A stretch of DNA of 30,932 nt from Collinsella sp. AF23-2. GTDB lineage: Bacteria > Actinomycetota > Coriobacteriia > Coriobacteriales > Coriobacteriaceae. Location of the stretch: contig NZ_QRVG01000006.1 in assembly GCF_003459245.1 (NCBI RefSeq), positions 1-30,932 on the forward strand, read 5' to 3'. Below, piece after piece: positions 16,021 to 24,798 of this stretch. A program made the position numbers and the translations under genes. The stretch's first letter is position 1; each line of letters opens with the position of its first letter. The notes beneath the pieces are model-generated. The model saw nothing but the letters and a program-made list of their open reading frames with translations, ran no database searches and was not told the origin of the DNA.

Positions 16021-16073
16021 CTCAATCTGTAACATCTAGACCGTTAAAAGTCGTCTTACTGTTACAGAATGAG
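16021..16073. repeat. 53-bp inverted-repeat unit, copy 1
   Basis: The arms CTCAATCTGTAACA and TGTTACAGAATGAG (one mismatch) enclose a 25-base spacer. A second copy lies exactly 80 bp downstream with the same geometry. The arms are conserved and the spacers differ. Confidence 0.65.
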
Positions 16074-16100
16074 ATGTTCGTCCCGACGCCTGCCTTTTGT

Positions 16101-16153
16101 CTCGATCTGTAACACATAGAGCCGATTTATCAGCCCAGATGTTACAGATTGAG
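16101..16153. repeat. 53-bp inverted-repeat unit, copy 2
   Basis: The arms CTCGATCTGTAACA and TGTTACAGATTGAG (one G-T pair) enclose a 25-base spacer. The flanks TTTTGT before and ATGTT after are shared with copy 1, so the duplicated block is longer than the arms. Confidence 0.65.
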
Positions 16154-16236
16154 ATGTTTGAAAATCGGAATAGAGAGCCAGCTCCTATGTGGTGGTTTTC
16201 CAGTTTGCCAACGATATACGCGCCGGCAAAAAAGTC

Positions 16237-16245
16237 TGCTATACT
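16237..16245 (+). promoter_or_regulatory. Extended -10 promoter element of tRNA-Glu
   Basis: TGC followed by TATACT ends 10 bases before the tRNA. No clear -35 is visible at the normal distance, but an extended -10 can work without one. Confidence 0.5.
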
Positions 16246-16255
16246 CTTTCCCGCT

Positions 16256-16332
16256 GTCCCCATCGTCTAGCGGCCAAGGACGCCACCCTTTCAAGGTGGA
16301 TATCGCGGGTTCGAATCCCGCTGGGGGCACCA
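16256..16332 (+). tRNA. tRNA-Glu (anticodon UUC)
   Basis: The cloverleaf is complete. The acceptor GTCCCCA pairs with TGGGGGC (one G-T pair). The anticodon stem CCACC/GGTGG holds the loop CTTTCAA with the anticodon TTC at 16290-16292. The T arm is GCGGG TTCGAAT CCCGC. The CCA end is encoded (16330-16332). A strong terminator follows after 13 bases, so the tRNA is transcribed singly. Confidence 0.95.
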
Positions 16333-16345
16333 TTTGCATTTTGTT

Positions 16346-16383
16346 CGAACCCGCGCGATGTTAAGTCGCGCGGGTTCGTTTTT
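16346..16383 (+). terminator. Terminator of tRNA-Glu
   Basis: A 13-bp perfect stem CGAACCCGCGCGA/TCGCGCGGGTTCG with loop TGTTAAG is followed by TTTTT. Confidence 0.9.
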
Positions 16384-16391
16384 CATCTTGG

Positions 16392-16438
16392 CCTGTTTTC
16401 GTTTCGGCACATGTGCGCCAAATGTGCGCCAAAACAGG
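16392..16438. repeat. Tandem 11-bp repeat inside an 8-bp inverted repeat
   Basis: ATGTGCGCCAA occurs twice head to tail (16411-16421, 16422-16432). The block is flanked by CCTGTTTT (16392-16399) and AAAACAGG (16431-16438). It follows the tRNA terminator, a common landing place for integrating elements, so it may be a scar; no integrase gene is present. Confidence 0.45.
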
Positions 16439-16506
16439 TTACATCTTTTGAGATGCCTCGCACGAAACGCTTGCCCGGCAGCACGTCCATAATAGATCTG
16501 AGCAGC

Positions 16507-16537
16507 AAAAAGGGGGCCTCGCACAGGCGAGACCCCC
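16507..16537 (-). terminator. Terminator of glnA
   Basis: On the minus strand GGGGGTCTCGC pairs with GCGAGGCCCCC through one T-G pair, followed by TTTTT. On the plus strand the same position is a C-A mismatch, so the hairpin favours the minus direction. Confidence 0.85.
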
Positions 16538-16563
16538 TTCGCGCGCAAAATCAAACGTGTCTG

Positions 16564-18651
16564 TTACACGTAGAACAGGATGTCGTCGTAGGTCGGGACC
16601 GGCCAGTAGTCGGCGGCCACGATCTCCTCCATAGCGTCCACGGCGGCACGCAGCGCATCCATAGCGGGAACGACCTCGTGCGCGTACACGTTGGCCTGCT
16701 CCTGGCCATCGAGGGCCTCGGCCTTCTGATGCACGGCGTCGAGCGCCTTGATGGAGTCGTTGATGGTAGTGATGCCGTTGCAGAGCTTATTGAGCGTGTT
16801 CTGCTCACACTGCATGGCGGCCTCGGCGCCGGCGGCACGGATAGCCTCAAGGCCCTTAGCGACCTTGGTGGCATAGGCGGTAATGACCGGGCGATAGGTA
16901 CGGCGTGCCTCGCGAACCATCGTGGTGGCCTCGATGTTCATGAGCTTGTTGTACTTCTCGAGCTTGCAGTCGTAGCGGCACTGAGCCTCGGCCTTGGTCA
17001 GGACACCCGTCTCCTCAAAGAGCGCAATGGCCTTATCGGAAACAAAGGCGGGCAGGGCATCGGCCGTGGTCTTGTTGTTGGCAAGGCCGCGCTTCTCGGC
17101 CTCAACGGGCCACTCATCGGAGTAGCCGTCGCCAGAGAACAGGATGCGCTGGTGATCGGTCAGGACCTTCTTGCAGTACTCGAGCGCGGCGTCCTGGAAC
17201 TTATCCTCGGGCGTGCCCTCAAGCGCGTCGGCGAAGGACTTGAGCGACTTGGCCACGGCGGCATCGAGCACCAGGTTGGAGTCGGAGACGTTCTGCTCGG
17301 AGCCGCAGGCACGGAACTCGAACTTGTTGCCGGTGAAGGCAAACGGGGAGGTGCGGTTGCGATCGGTGTTGTCCTGCATCAGCTTGGGCAGGGTATCGGC
17401 GCCCAGGTCGAGCACGCCGCGCGTGGCACGGACGGAAGCCTTGCCATCGATGATCTTCTCGACAACCTCGGTAAGCTGGTCACCCAGGAAGATGGACATA
17501 ATCGCCGGAGGAGCCTCGTTGGCGCCCAGACGATGGTCATTGCCGGCCGAGGCAACAGAGGCACGCAGGAGCTCCTGATAGTTATCGACGGCCTCGATCA
17601 CCGCGGTGAGGAAGACGATGAACTGCAGGTTGTCGAGCGGGGTGTCACCCGGATCGAGCAGATTCTCGGACTCGGTGCCGAGCGACCAGTTGTTGTGCTT
17701 GCCCGAACCGTTGATGCCCTCGAAGGGCTTCTCGTGCAGCAGGCAGACCAAGTCGTGGCGGGAGGCGATGAGCTTCATCTTCTCCATCATGACCAGATTC
17801 TGGTCGATGGCCTCGTTGACCTCGCCATAGACCGGTGCGAGCTCATGCTGGCAGGGAGCAACCTCGTTGTGCTTGGTCTTGGCGGGAATGCCGAGCGCCC
17901 ACAGCTCGTCGTCCAGATCCTTCATATAGGCCGAGACGGTGGGACGGATTGCGCCAAAGTAGTGTTCCTCGAGCTCCTGGCCCTTGCAGGGAGCGGCGCC
18001 AAAGAGCGTGCGGCCGGTGATGACCAGGTCCTTGCGCTTGCGGTAGGCGTCCTTCTTGATCAGGAAGTACTCCTGCTCGTCGCCCACGGAAGGAACGACC
18101 TTCTTTGGCGTCTTGCCGAACAGCGCCAAAACGCGCTTGGACTCACGCGAGAGCGCGGTCATGGAGCGCAGCAGCGGGGTCTTCTTGTCCAGGGCCTCAC
18201 CCGTGTAGGAGCAGAAAGCCGTGGGGATGCACAGGACATCGTCCTTGATAAAGGCAGGGCTAGTGGGATCCCAGGCGGTGTAGCCACGGGCCTCGAAGGT
18301 GGCGCGAAGGCCGCCGTTGGGGAAGCTGGAGGCGTCCGGCTCGCCCTGGATGAGGTTCTTGCCCGTAAACTTGGTGATGGCGGTGCCGTCGTGGTTAGGC
18401 TCGAGGAAGCTGTCGTGCTTCTCGGAAGTGATGCCCGAAAGCGGCTGGAACCAGTGCGCGTAGTGCGTGGCGCCCTTGGAGATGGCCCATACCTTCATGG
18501 CGTGAGCGACGGCGTTGGCCACATCCAGGTCGAGGGGTTCACCGTCCTCGAGGGTTGCAGCAAGGCGCTTCCAAATGTCCTTGGGGAGGTAGTCCTTCAT
18601 GACTTCCTCAGAGAACACCATGGTCCCGAAGCGGTCAGTAAGTTCGGCCAT
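16564..18651 (-). CDS. glnA: Glutamine synthetase type III
   Basis: This 695-residue enzyme makes glutamine from glutamate, ammonia and ATP. Its length and motifs fit GSIII (GlnN), not the 450-residue type I. Visible family segments are [12 protein letters not shown] near the N-terminus, [47 protein letters not shown] and [20 protein letters not shown]. The C-terminal helical region is rich in Ala and Glu. The start is the ATG at 18651 ([13 protein letters not shown]) with AAGGGAG eight bases upstream; the frame to 18714 has no site. It is monocistronic with its own terminator. Spaced pentamers about 80 bp upstream resemble an actinobacterial GlnR site. Confidence 0.96.
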   Translation of the reverse strand: MAELTDRFGTMVFSEEVMKDYLPKDIWKRLAATLEDGEPLDLDVANAVAHAMKVWAISKGATHYAHWFQPLSGITSEKHDSFLEPNHDGTAITKFTGKNLIQGEPDASSFPNGGLRATFEARGYTAWDPTSPAFIKDDVLCIPTAFCSYTGEALDKKTPLLRSMTALSRESKRVLALFGKTPKKVVPSVGDEQEYFLIKKDAYRKRKDLVITGRTLFGAAPCKGQELEEHYFGAIRPTVSAYMKDLDDELWALGIPAKTKHNEVAPCQHELAPVYGEVNEAIDQNLVMMEKMKLIASRHDLVCLLHEKPFEGINGSGKHNNWSLGTESENLLDPGDTPLDNLQFIVFLTAVIEAVDNYQELLRASVASAGNDHRLGANEAPPAIMSIFLGDQLTEVVEKIIDGKASVRATRGVLDLGADTLPKLMQDNTDRNRTSPFAFTGNKFEFRACGSEQNVSDSNLVLDAAVAKSLKSFADALEGTPEDKFQDAALEYCKKVLTDHQRILFSGDGYSDEWPVEAEKRGLANNKTTADALPAFVSDKAIALFEETGVLTKAEAQCRYDCKLEKYNKLMNIEATTMVREARRTYRPVITAYATKVAKGLEAIRAAGAEAAMQCEQNTLNKLCNGITTINDSIKALDAVHQKAEALDGQEQANVYAHEVVPAMDALRAAVDAMEEIVAADYWPVPTYDDILFYV

Positions 18652-18730
18652 ACGGAACTCCCTTCGTATCGGCACCGCGTGAGAAGCGGTGTTGATTACT
18701 AACGAACGAGCCATAGATTAGGCTCGTCGT

Positions 18731-18768
18731 GTTTCCGCAACATTACCGTTATGTTGCTGTCACGAAAC
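18731..18768 (-). promoter_or_regulatory. GlnR-like box upstream of glnA
   Basis: On the minus strand GTTTC, GCAAC, GTAAT and GAAAC follow one another with exactly 6 bases between each. This is the 11-bp period of the actinobacterial GlnR a- and b-site box (gTnAC, GaAAC, repeated). About 16 of 20 positions agree with that consensus as I remember it. The site is 80-117 bp upstream of the glnA start. Whether this organism has GlnR is not known from the window. Confidence 0.35.
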
Positions 18769-18887
18769 CAATCAATGAGGTTACCGCATCGCGGCGGCGT
18801 TGCCGCCCTCAACAGCCAATCAACTGTATAAATTGCAGACCTCTCCCCATGGTTTAAGGGTAGTCAATTTGGGATGGGGCTCAATTA

Positions 18888-19035
18888 ACTGGTATTTCGC
18901 ATCAGATACCAGTCTTTATAGCCCGTGTCAAAATGAGCCGCTCTGCTATAGGAAATGCCGATAGCAAGGCATCTTTGATTGGTATCCCCCAAATAGTGAG
19001 TGAAACTCCACCGTGGCACAGTGGTGCTGTAGAAT
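18888..19035 (+). promoter_or_regulatory. Structured upstream region of the metF-metH operon
   Basis: ACTGGTAT (18888-18895) can pair with ATACCAGT (18906-18913), and that same strand can instead pair with GATTGGTAT (18977-18985). Between them GCTAT (18945)/ATAGC (18961) and ATGCC (18955)/GGCAT (18968) interleave as in a pseudoknot. A TAGAAT -10-like box at 19030-19035 lies 43 bases upstream of the metF start. If transcription starts at that box, the upstream pairs are DNA sites. If it starts earlier, they form an RNA leader. I see no match to known SAM, SAH or cobalamin riboswitches. Confidence 0.35.
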
Positions 19036-19078
19036 CCTTACAACACATCACACTATTACGTATCTAGAGGAGCACGAT

Positions 19079-19951
19079 ATGCGCGTCGACGAGGTTTTTA
19101 AGCAGGCAGCATCCCAGGGCACTGCACCCGTTTCGTTTGAGATGTTCCCGCCCAAGGGCGAGCTTACCCTCGACACGGCTCACGAAGTGGCAGGCAATCT
19201 GTGCAAGCTTTCGCCGAGCTTTGTCTCGGTCACCTGCTCGGCTGGCGGCTCGGGCAACGGCGCCACCACCGCCCCCATCGCGCATATGATTACGAGCGAA
19301 TTCGATACGCCCTCGGTGGCGCACCTCACCTGTGTGGGCCGTACCCACGCCGATATCGCCGCCAAGATCGATGAGTACCGCACCGCCGGCGTGGAAAACA
19401 TCCTGGCCCTGCGTGGCGATCTCCCTGCCGGCGCGACCGAGGACGACAAGCCCGCCTCCGACTACGCCTACGCCCGCGACCTCATCCCCGAGCTCGTCGA
19501 CGCCGGCTTTTGCGTGGGTGCCGCAGCCTACCCCGAGGGCCACATTGCCTGCGAGGATCTCAACCTCTCGGTCGAACACCTCAAGCAAAAACAGGACGCC
19601 GGCGCGAGCTTCTTTGTGACGCAGCTCTTCTTTGATAACGAGTGCTTCTATCGTTTTCGCGAGCTTGCCGACAAGGCCGGCATCACCGTGCCCATTACCG
19701 CAGGTATCATGCCGTTTATGGGCAAGTCGCAGATCAGCCGCATGGTCTTTATGTGCGGCGCGTCACTGCCCTCCCCCGTCATCAAGATTCTCGCCAAGTA
19801 CGAGAACGACCCCGAGAGCCTGCAGGCAGCCGGTGTAGATTATGCCGCCCGTCAGCTTTGCGACCTCAAGGAGCACGGCGCCGACGGTCTGCACCTGTAC
19901 ACTATGAATCGTCCTGCAATCGCCGCGACCATTATGGAGCGCCTGGGGTAA
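19079..19951 (+). CDS. metF: 5,10-methylenetetrahydrofolate reductase
   Basis: This 290-residue flavoenzyme reduces 5,10-methylene-THF to 5-methyl-THF, the methyl donor for MetH. The N-terminus VSFEMFPPKGE contains the catalytic-Glu motif; VSVTCSAGGSG, THADIAAKIDEYRTAGVENILALRGD, and FFVTQLFFDN are typical. The C-terminal HLYTMNR is conserved in the family. The start is the ATG at 19079 with AGAGGAG seven bases upstream. The stop TAA overlaps the next ATG, so it is coupled to the MetH reactivation gene. Length equals the bacterial short form. First gene of the metF-metH operon. Confidence 0.96.
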   Translation: MRVDEVFKQAASQGTAPVSFEMFPPKGELTLDTAHEVAGNLCKLSPSFVSVTCSAGGSGNGATTAPIAHMITSEFDTPSVAHLTCVGRTHADIAAKIDEYRTAGVENILALRGDLPAGATEDDKPASDYAYARDLIPELVDAGFCVGAAAYPEGHIACEDLNLSVEHLKQKQDAGASFFVTQLFFDNECFYRFRELADKAGITVPITAGIMPFMGKSQISRMVFMCGASLPSPVIKILAKYENDPESLQAAGVDYAARQLCDLKEHGADGLHLYTMNRPAIAATIMERLG

Positions 19952-20739
19952 TGGAAAAACCGCACATCGATACAACCGCTGTCGAAGTGCCGGCTGACCT
20001 TGCGTCGCCGGCGCTCTACCGTATCGATGATGCCCACCATCCCCGCGTCGACCGTGCCGAAATGTTGCGCTATCTGGGCTACGGCGGTCAGCAGATTGAG
20101 CCCGAGCTGTCGCAGCGTATTGAGCTTGTCGTTGAGCGTCTGGAACTGGACATTGAGCCCCGTGGCGTGCGCCGCGCATTTGCCATCGATGCCATGGGCG
20201 TGGACGAGCAGGGAGAGCCTTGCATTCGCTTGGTCGGCACCAACGTTGAGCTGCGTGGTCGCGATATCTATCGCCATCTCAAAGACGCCCGCTTTGCCGC
20301 GCTCATGGCATGCACACTCGGCATGGACGCAGAGCGTCGTCTGCGCACCACAGGAGCCCAGCAGCCCCTGGAGGGAGCCGTGCTCGACGCCGCATGCTCC
20401 GCCTATGTAGAAGCCGCCGTCGAGCAGATGGACCAGCAGGTCAAGGCTGCGGCCGCCGCACACGGACTCGCCGGTAACTGGCGCTTCAGTCCCGGCTACG
20501 GCGACTGTCCGCTTACGGCCCAGCGCTCAATCGTGGCTGCACTCAACGCCACGCGACTCATCGGGCTTACCGTCACACCCACCAGCCTGCTCATGCCCAC
20601 CAAGAGCGTGACCGCGGTGATCGGTCTGTTCGACGGCGAGGTCCACGACGCCCAGAGCCGCCCCACCTGCAATATCTGCCGCATGCGCGAGCACTGTCGC
20701 TTCCGCGCCGCCCACACCACCTGCTATTCCAGCCATTAG
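19951..20739 (+). CDS. Stand-alone MetH reactivation (AdoMet-binding) domain protein
   Basis: This 262-residue protein matches the vitamin B12-dependent methionine synthase activation domain: a helical start (MLRYLGYGGQQIEPELSQRIE), then RLVGTNVELRGRDIYRHLKDARFAALMACTLG, and the AdoMet-site region NWRFSPGYGDCPLTAQRSIVAALN. The C-terminus adds a Cys cluster CNICRMREHC, seen in stand-alone versions. In E. coli this domain is the C-terminal third of MetH; here MetH lacks it. The ATG at 19951 overlaps the metF stop by one base, and metH begins 10 bases after its stop. It should re-methylate oxidised cob(II)alamin in MetH using AdoMet and an electron donor. Confidence 0.92.
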   Translation: MEKPHIDTTAVEVPADLASPALYRIDDAHHPRVDRAEMLRYLGYGGQQIEPELSQRIELVVERLELDIEPRGVRRAFAIDAMGVDEQGEPCIRLVGTNVELRGRDIYRHLKDARFAALMACTLGMDAERRLRTTGAQQPLEGAVLDAACSAYVEAAVEQMDQQVKAAAAAHGLAGNWRFSPGYGDCPLTAQRSIVAALNATRLIGLTVTPTSLLMPTKSVTAVIGLFDGEVHDAQSRPTCNICRMREHCRFRAAHTTCYSSH

Positions 20740-20749
20740 GAGCTCATCG

Positions 20750-23308
20750 ATGTTTACTCCGCTTATCACTCACGATCTGGACGGCGCCGCGCTGGCGGCG
20801 CCCGTTGATGCCGCACGCCGCAATGGCGCTGCATACAAGACGCGCACGATCGACGACCTTCGCGTTAAGGACGATCGCCTGCGCGCCGCCATCGAGGGCA
20901 CGGGACACCTGCTGTTCGACGGCGGCATGGGCACCATGCTGCAGGCGGCCGGCATGAAGGCCGGCGCTCTGCCCGAGCTGCTCAACTTTGAGGAGCCCCA
21001 GGTCATTACCGACATTCAGCGACAGTACGTCGAGGCCGGCTGCGACGTGATCACCGCCAACACCTTTGGCGCCAACGCCCACAAGCTCGATGGCGCCGCT
21101 ACCGTGGCAGATGTCTTTGCCGCCGCTGCCGCCTGTGCCCGCGCGGCCGGTGCCCATTACGTCGCCGGCGACATCGGCCCCATCGGTGCGCTGCTTCGCC
21201 CCCTGGGCACCCTCAGCTTCGACGAGGCCTATGACCTCTTTGCCGAGGAAGTGCGCGCCGGCGTCAATGCGGGCGTGGACCTCTTTATTATCGAAACCAT
21301 GACCGACCTGGCCGAGATCAAGGCGGCCGTCCTCGCCTGCCGCGAGAACTCCGATCTGCCCGTCTTTGCCACCATGACCTTTGAGGAAGACGGTCGCACC
21401 TTCCTGGGCACGAGTCCCGAGGTTGCCGCCATCACGCTCGATGCCATCGGCGCCGACGTTTTGGGCATCAACTGCAGCCAGGGACCGGCCGAGCTCCGAG
21501 GACTCGCCGCTCGCATGCTCACCGTTACGGACAAGCCCGTTATGGTGCAGGCCAACGCAGGACTGCCCCACGTGGACGACGACGGCAACACCGTCTTTGA
21601 TATCCAGGCGCCCGAGTACGCCGTGGCCGTCGCCGGTATGATTGAGGACGGCGTAAGCGTCGTGGGCGGCTGCTGCGGCACCACGCCGGCGCACATGGCG
21701 GCCCTACGCACGCTTATTGACAACCACACGCCCAGCCCACGCCATCGCAAGCCCAGTATGTCGGTCACGAGCGCCCAGACGGTCGTGGACCTTCCCTGCG
21801 ACGGCCATAAGATTGCCGTCATCGGCGAGCGCATCAACCCCACCGGCAAAAAGCGCCTGCAGCAGGCCCTGCGCGACGGCGACCTGGACTACGTCGTGAG
21901 CCAGGGCATCAGCCAGCAGGAACAGGGCGCCGACATCCTGGACGTCAACGTGGGCCTGCCCGAGATCGACGAGGTCAAGATCATCCAACAGGCGACCGAA
22001 CAGCTCCAGGGCTCCACGCTGTTGCCGTTGCAGATTGACTCCACCGACCCCGCAGCCGTCGAGGCCGCCGTGCGCCGCTACGCTGGCAAGCCCATCATCA
22101 ACTCGGTCAATGGCAAGCAAAAGATCATGGATGAGATCTTTCCGCTGGTCGCCCACTACGGCACCAACGTTGTCGGCCTTACGCTCGACGAAGGCGGCAT
22201 CCCCGATACCGCCGAGGCCCGCTTTGCCATCGCCGAACGCATCGTGGCCGAGGCCGCCCGCTACGGCATCGGCCCGGACCGTATCCTCATCGACTGCCTG
22301 GTCATGACCGCCTCGACCAATCAACGCCAGGCCGAGCAGATCCTACGCGCCATGTCCCTGTGCAAGGAGCGTCTGGGCGTCAAATGCGCGCTCGGCGTAT
22401 CGAACATCAGCTTTGGCCTGCCTGCCCGCCCGCTGCTGGGCTCAGTCTTTTTGGCTGCCGCTTTTGGCGCGGGCCTGGACGCCCCCATCATGAACCCGGG
22501 CTCCAAGCGCTTTATGGATACCGTCTACAGCTATCGCGTCCTGAGCGTTGAGGACGAGGGCTCGACCGGATACATCGAGCGCTACGCCGGCTGGACCGAT
22601 CCGTACAAGATTGCCGCAAACCCGGCAGCAGCTCAGGCCGCATCGACCGACACCGTGCCCGCTGCTGGCACCGCCGGCACCGACGGCAACGACGACCCGA
22701 TTCGTCGCATGGTCGTCTCGGGCCGCAAAGGCGAGATCGCTGCCGAGACCGAGCGCCTGCTGGCAGACCACGACGCCATGGACCTCATCAACAATCACTT
22801 TATCCCCGCCCTCGACGAGGTTGGCGTCCTCTTTGACCAGGGTAAGTTCTTCTTGCCGCAGCTCATGGCCTCGGCCGAGGCCGCGCGCGTGGGCTTCGAC
22901 ACCATCAAGCGCCTGATGCCCGCCGGCGAGATTGCCGACAAGGGCAAAATCTGCGTGGCCACCGTCAAGGGCGACATCCACGACATCGGTAAGAACATCG
23001 TCAAGATGCTGCTCGATAACTACGGCTATACCGTCTTTGACCTAGGCCGCGACGTCGACCCGCAAGAGGTGCTCAAGACTGTACAGGAGCGCGACATCAA
23101 GCTCGTTGGCCTCTCGGCGCTTATGACTACCACCGTCGTCGCCATGGAAGAGACCATCAAGTTGCTCCATGCCGAGGTTCCGGGCGTCAAGATCATCGTG
23201 GGCGGCGCCGTACTCACCCCCGAATACGCCAAGCAGATCGGTGCGGACTACTACGCCAAGGACGCCGCCGAGAGCGCTCGTATCGCCGAAGAGGTCTTTG
23301 GGAAGTAA
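20750..23308 (+). CDS. metH: Cobalamin-dependent methionine synthase lacking the activation domain
   Basis: This 852-residue enzyme transfers a methyl group from 5-methyl-THF to homocysteine. Domains in order: an extra N-terminal stretch of about 45 residues; homocysteine-binding barrel (about 48-330) with zinc ligands Cys242 (INCSQGP), Cys308 and Cys309 (GGCCGT); pterin-binding barrel (about 355-620, GERINPTGKKRLQQA); B12 cap (about 650-735); and B12-binding domain with DIHDIG and the lower ligand His744. E. coli MetH has about 1227 residues; the missing part is the AdoMet activation domain, encoded just upstream. A low-complexity Ala/Thr linker (about 625-650) separates the barrels from the cap. 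AGGAG precedes the ATG. Confidence 0.95.
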   Translation: MFTPLITHDLDGAALAAPVDAARRNGAAYKTRTIDDLRVKDDRLRAAIEGTGHLLFDGGMGTMLQAAGMKAGALPELLNFEEPQVITDIQRQYVEAGCDVITANTFGANAHKLDGAATVADVFAAAAACARAAGAHYVAGDIGPIGALLRPLGTLSFDEAYDLFAEEVRAGVNAGVDLFIIETMTDLAEIKAAVLACRENSDLPVFATMTFEEDGRTFLGTSPEVAAITLDAIGADVLGINCSQGPAELRGLAARMLTVTDKPVMVQANAGLPHVDDDGNTVFDIQAPEYAVAVAGMIEDGVSVVGGCCGTTPAHMAALRTLIDNHTPSPRHRKPSMSVTSAQTVVDLPCDGHKIAVIGERINPTGKKRLQQALRDGDLDYVVSQGISQQEQGADILDVNVGLPEIDEVKIIQQATEQLQGSTLLPLQIDSTDPAAVEAAVRRYAGKPIINSVNGKQKIMDEIFPLVAHYGTNVVGLTLDEGGIPDTAEARFAIAERIVAEAARYGIGPDRILIDCLVMTASTNQRQAEQILRAMSLCKERLGVKCALGVSNISFGLPARPLLGSVFLAAAFGAGLDAPIMNPGSKRFMDTVYSYRVLSVEDEGSTGYIERYAGWTDPYKIAANPAAAQAASTDTVPAAGTAGTDGNDDPIRRMVVSGRKGEIAAETERLLADHDAMDLINNHFIPALDEVGVLFDQGKFFLPQLMASAEAARVGFDTIKRLMPAGEIADKGKICVATVKGDIHDIGKNIVKMLLDNYGYTVFDLGRDVDPQEVLKTVQERDIKLVGLSALMTTTVVAMEETIKLLHAEVPGVKIIVGGAVLTPEYAKQIGADYYAKDAAESARIAEEVFGK

Positions 23309-23333
23309 CACAACGGAAACAACCGAGCACCAA

Positions 23334-23371
23334 AACGTGCCGCACGCGCCACTTGGCACGGGCGGCACGTT
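23334..23371. repeat. Long GC-rich hairpin after metH, overlapping a promoter
   Basis: AACGTGCCGC (23334-23343) pairs with GCGGCACGTT (23362-23371), and the middle (CGCC ACTT GGC) extends the stem. It begins 25 bases after the metH stop but has no T run. Its right edge touches TAGAAT (23371-23376), a probable -10 box of the next gene. It may serve as terminator, operator, or both. Confidence 0.5.
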
Positions 23372-23416
23372 AGAATAGATAAGACTATGCTCGTTTTGGC
23401 AGATAGGAGCGCAAGG

Positions 23417-24781
23417 ATGGCGATCACGCCCGCAGAAATCGCGGAAACCCGCGGCATGGTTGAGGAACAGAACCTCGACATCAGGACCATCACCATGGGT
23501 GTTTCGCTCATGGGTTGCGGTGACGAGAACCTCGACCGCATGTGCACGAAGATCTACGACCACGTGACGCACACGGCTGAGCATCTGGTCGAGACCGCCG
23601 AGAACCTCGAGCGCGAGTACGGTATCCCCATCGTCAACAAGCGCGTTTCCGTCACCCCGGTGGCGCAGATCGCCGCGTGCTGCAAGGATGAGGACCTCAC
23701 CCCCATCGCGCATGCCCTCGACCGCGCGGCCGAGACGCTCGGCATCGATTACCTGGGCGGCTTCTCCGCACTCGTCCAGAAGGGCATCGGCGACGCCGAC
23801 CGCCGCGTCATCCAGTCCATCCCCCAGGCGCTCGCCACCACGAGCCGCGTCTGCTCCAGCGTCAACGTCGCCAGCCTGCGCGCCGGCATCAATATGGACG
23901 CCGTGCTTATGGCCGCCCAGACCATCATCGATGCCGCTAAACTCACGGCCGACCAGGATTCCGTCGGCGCTTCCAAGTTTGTCTGCTTTGCCAACATGGT
24001 CGAGGACTCCCCGTTTATGGCGGGCGCCGTCCACGGCGGTGGCGAGGCCGACGCCGTCATCAACGTAGGCGTCTCGGGCCCCGGCGTTATGGCCGCAGCC
24101 CTGGAGACGCTGCCCGACTCTGCATCGATGATGGAAGTCGCCGAGAAGATTAAGCAGACCGCCTTTAAGATCACCCGTGCCGGCGAGCTCATGAGCCGCG
24201 AGGCCGCCCATCGCCTGGGTGTCGAGAAGGGCATTGTCGACCTGTCGCTGGCTCCCACGCCCGCCATCGGCGACTCCGTCGCTCGCATCCTCGAGATCAT
24301 CGGCGTGGGCACCTGCGGTGGTCCCGGCACGACCTGCGCGCTCGCCATGCTCAACGATGCCGTCAAGAAGGGCGGCGTCATGGCCAGCTCCAGCGTGGGC
24401 GGTCTCTCGGGTGCTTTTATCCCCGTGTCAGAGGACGCCGGCATGATCGCCGCCGTCGAAGCCGGCGCGCTTTCGCTCGAGAAGCTCGAGGCCATGACCT
24501 GCGTGTGCTCCGTTGGCCTGGACATGATCGCCATCCCCGGCGACACCCCGGTCGAGACCATCGCCGGCATCATCGCCGATGAGATGGCCATCGGCGTCAT
24601 CAACAACAAGACCACGGCCGTCCGCGTGATTCCCGCTATCGGCAAGGGCGTGGGCGACTGCGTTGAGTACGGCGGTCTGTTCGGCCGTGCGCCCATCATG
24701 CCGGTGAACCCCAACGCCGGCACCGTGCTCGCCCACCGTGGCGGACGCTTCCCGGCGCCGCTGAACTCGCTCAAGAACTAG
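23417..24781 (+). CDS. UPF0210 / PFL-like family protein
   Basis: This 454-residue protein belongs to the UPF0210 (DUF711) family, which has a fold related to pyruvate formate-lyase but no known reaction. Family regions seen are the N-terminal [66 protein letters not shown] and the C-terminal [11 protein letters not shown]. The start is the ATG at 23417 with GGAG upstream; an earlier ATG (23387) has none. In many bacteria the partner is a small ACT-domain protein encoded next to it; that gene is absent here. Length is normal for the family. It has its own promoter-like TAGAAT and is followed by a large inverted repeat. Confidence 0.9.
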   Translation: MAITPAEIAETRGMVEEQNLDIRTITMGVSLMGCGDENLDRMCTKIYDHVTHTAEHLVETAENLEREYGIPIVNKRVSVTPVAQIAACCKDEDLTPIAHALDRAAETLGIDYLGGFSALVQKGIGDADRRVIQSIPQALATTSRVCSSVNVASLRAGINMDAVLMAAQTIIDAAKLTADQDSVGASKFVCFANMVEDSPFMAGAVHGGGEADAVINVGVSGPGVMAAALETLPDSASMMEVAEKIKQTAFKITRAGELMSREAAHRLGVEKGIVDLSLAPTPAIGDSVARILEIIGVGTCGGPGTTCALAMLNDAVKKGGVMASSSVGGLSGAFIPVSEDAGMIAAVEAGALSLEKLEAMTCVCSVGLDMIAIPGDTPVETIAGIIADEMAIGVINNKTTAVRVIPAIGKGVGDCVEYGGLFGRAPIMPVNPNAGTVLAHRGGRFPAPLNSLKN

Positions 24782-24798
24782 CTGAGGGGGACTGGCGA

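Noticed and set aside
16021..16153. CRISPR-like repeats
   Set aside because: There are only two units, each an inverted repeat; no array, and no cas genes in the window.
16291..16554. Minus-strand frame with CPQRDSNPRYPP-like tail
   Set aside because: It is the reverse of the tRNA-Glu gene, a well-known source of false protein calls.
19014..19030. Sigma-54-like promoter TGGCAC...TGCT before metF
   Set aside because: GG and GC elements are 9 bp apart instead of 10, and sigma-54 is not expected in this phylum.
18940..19035. Cobalamin riboswitch before metF
   Set aside because: TATAGGAA and GTGAAACTCC faintly recall the B12 core, but the conserved GCCACTG box and overall length do not fit.
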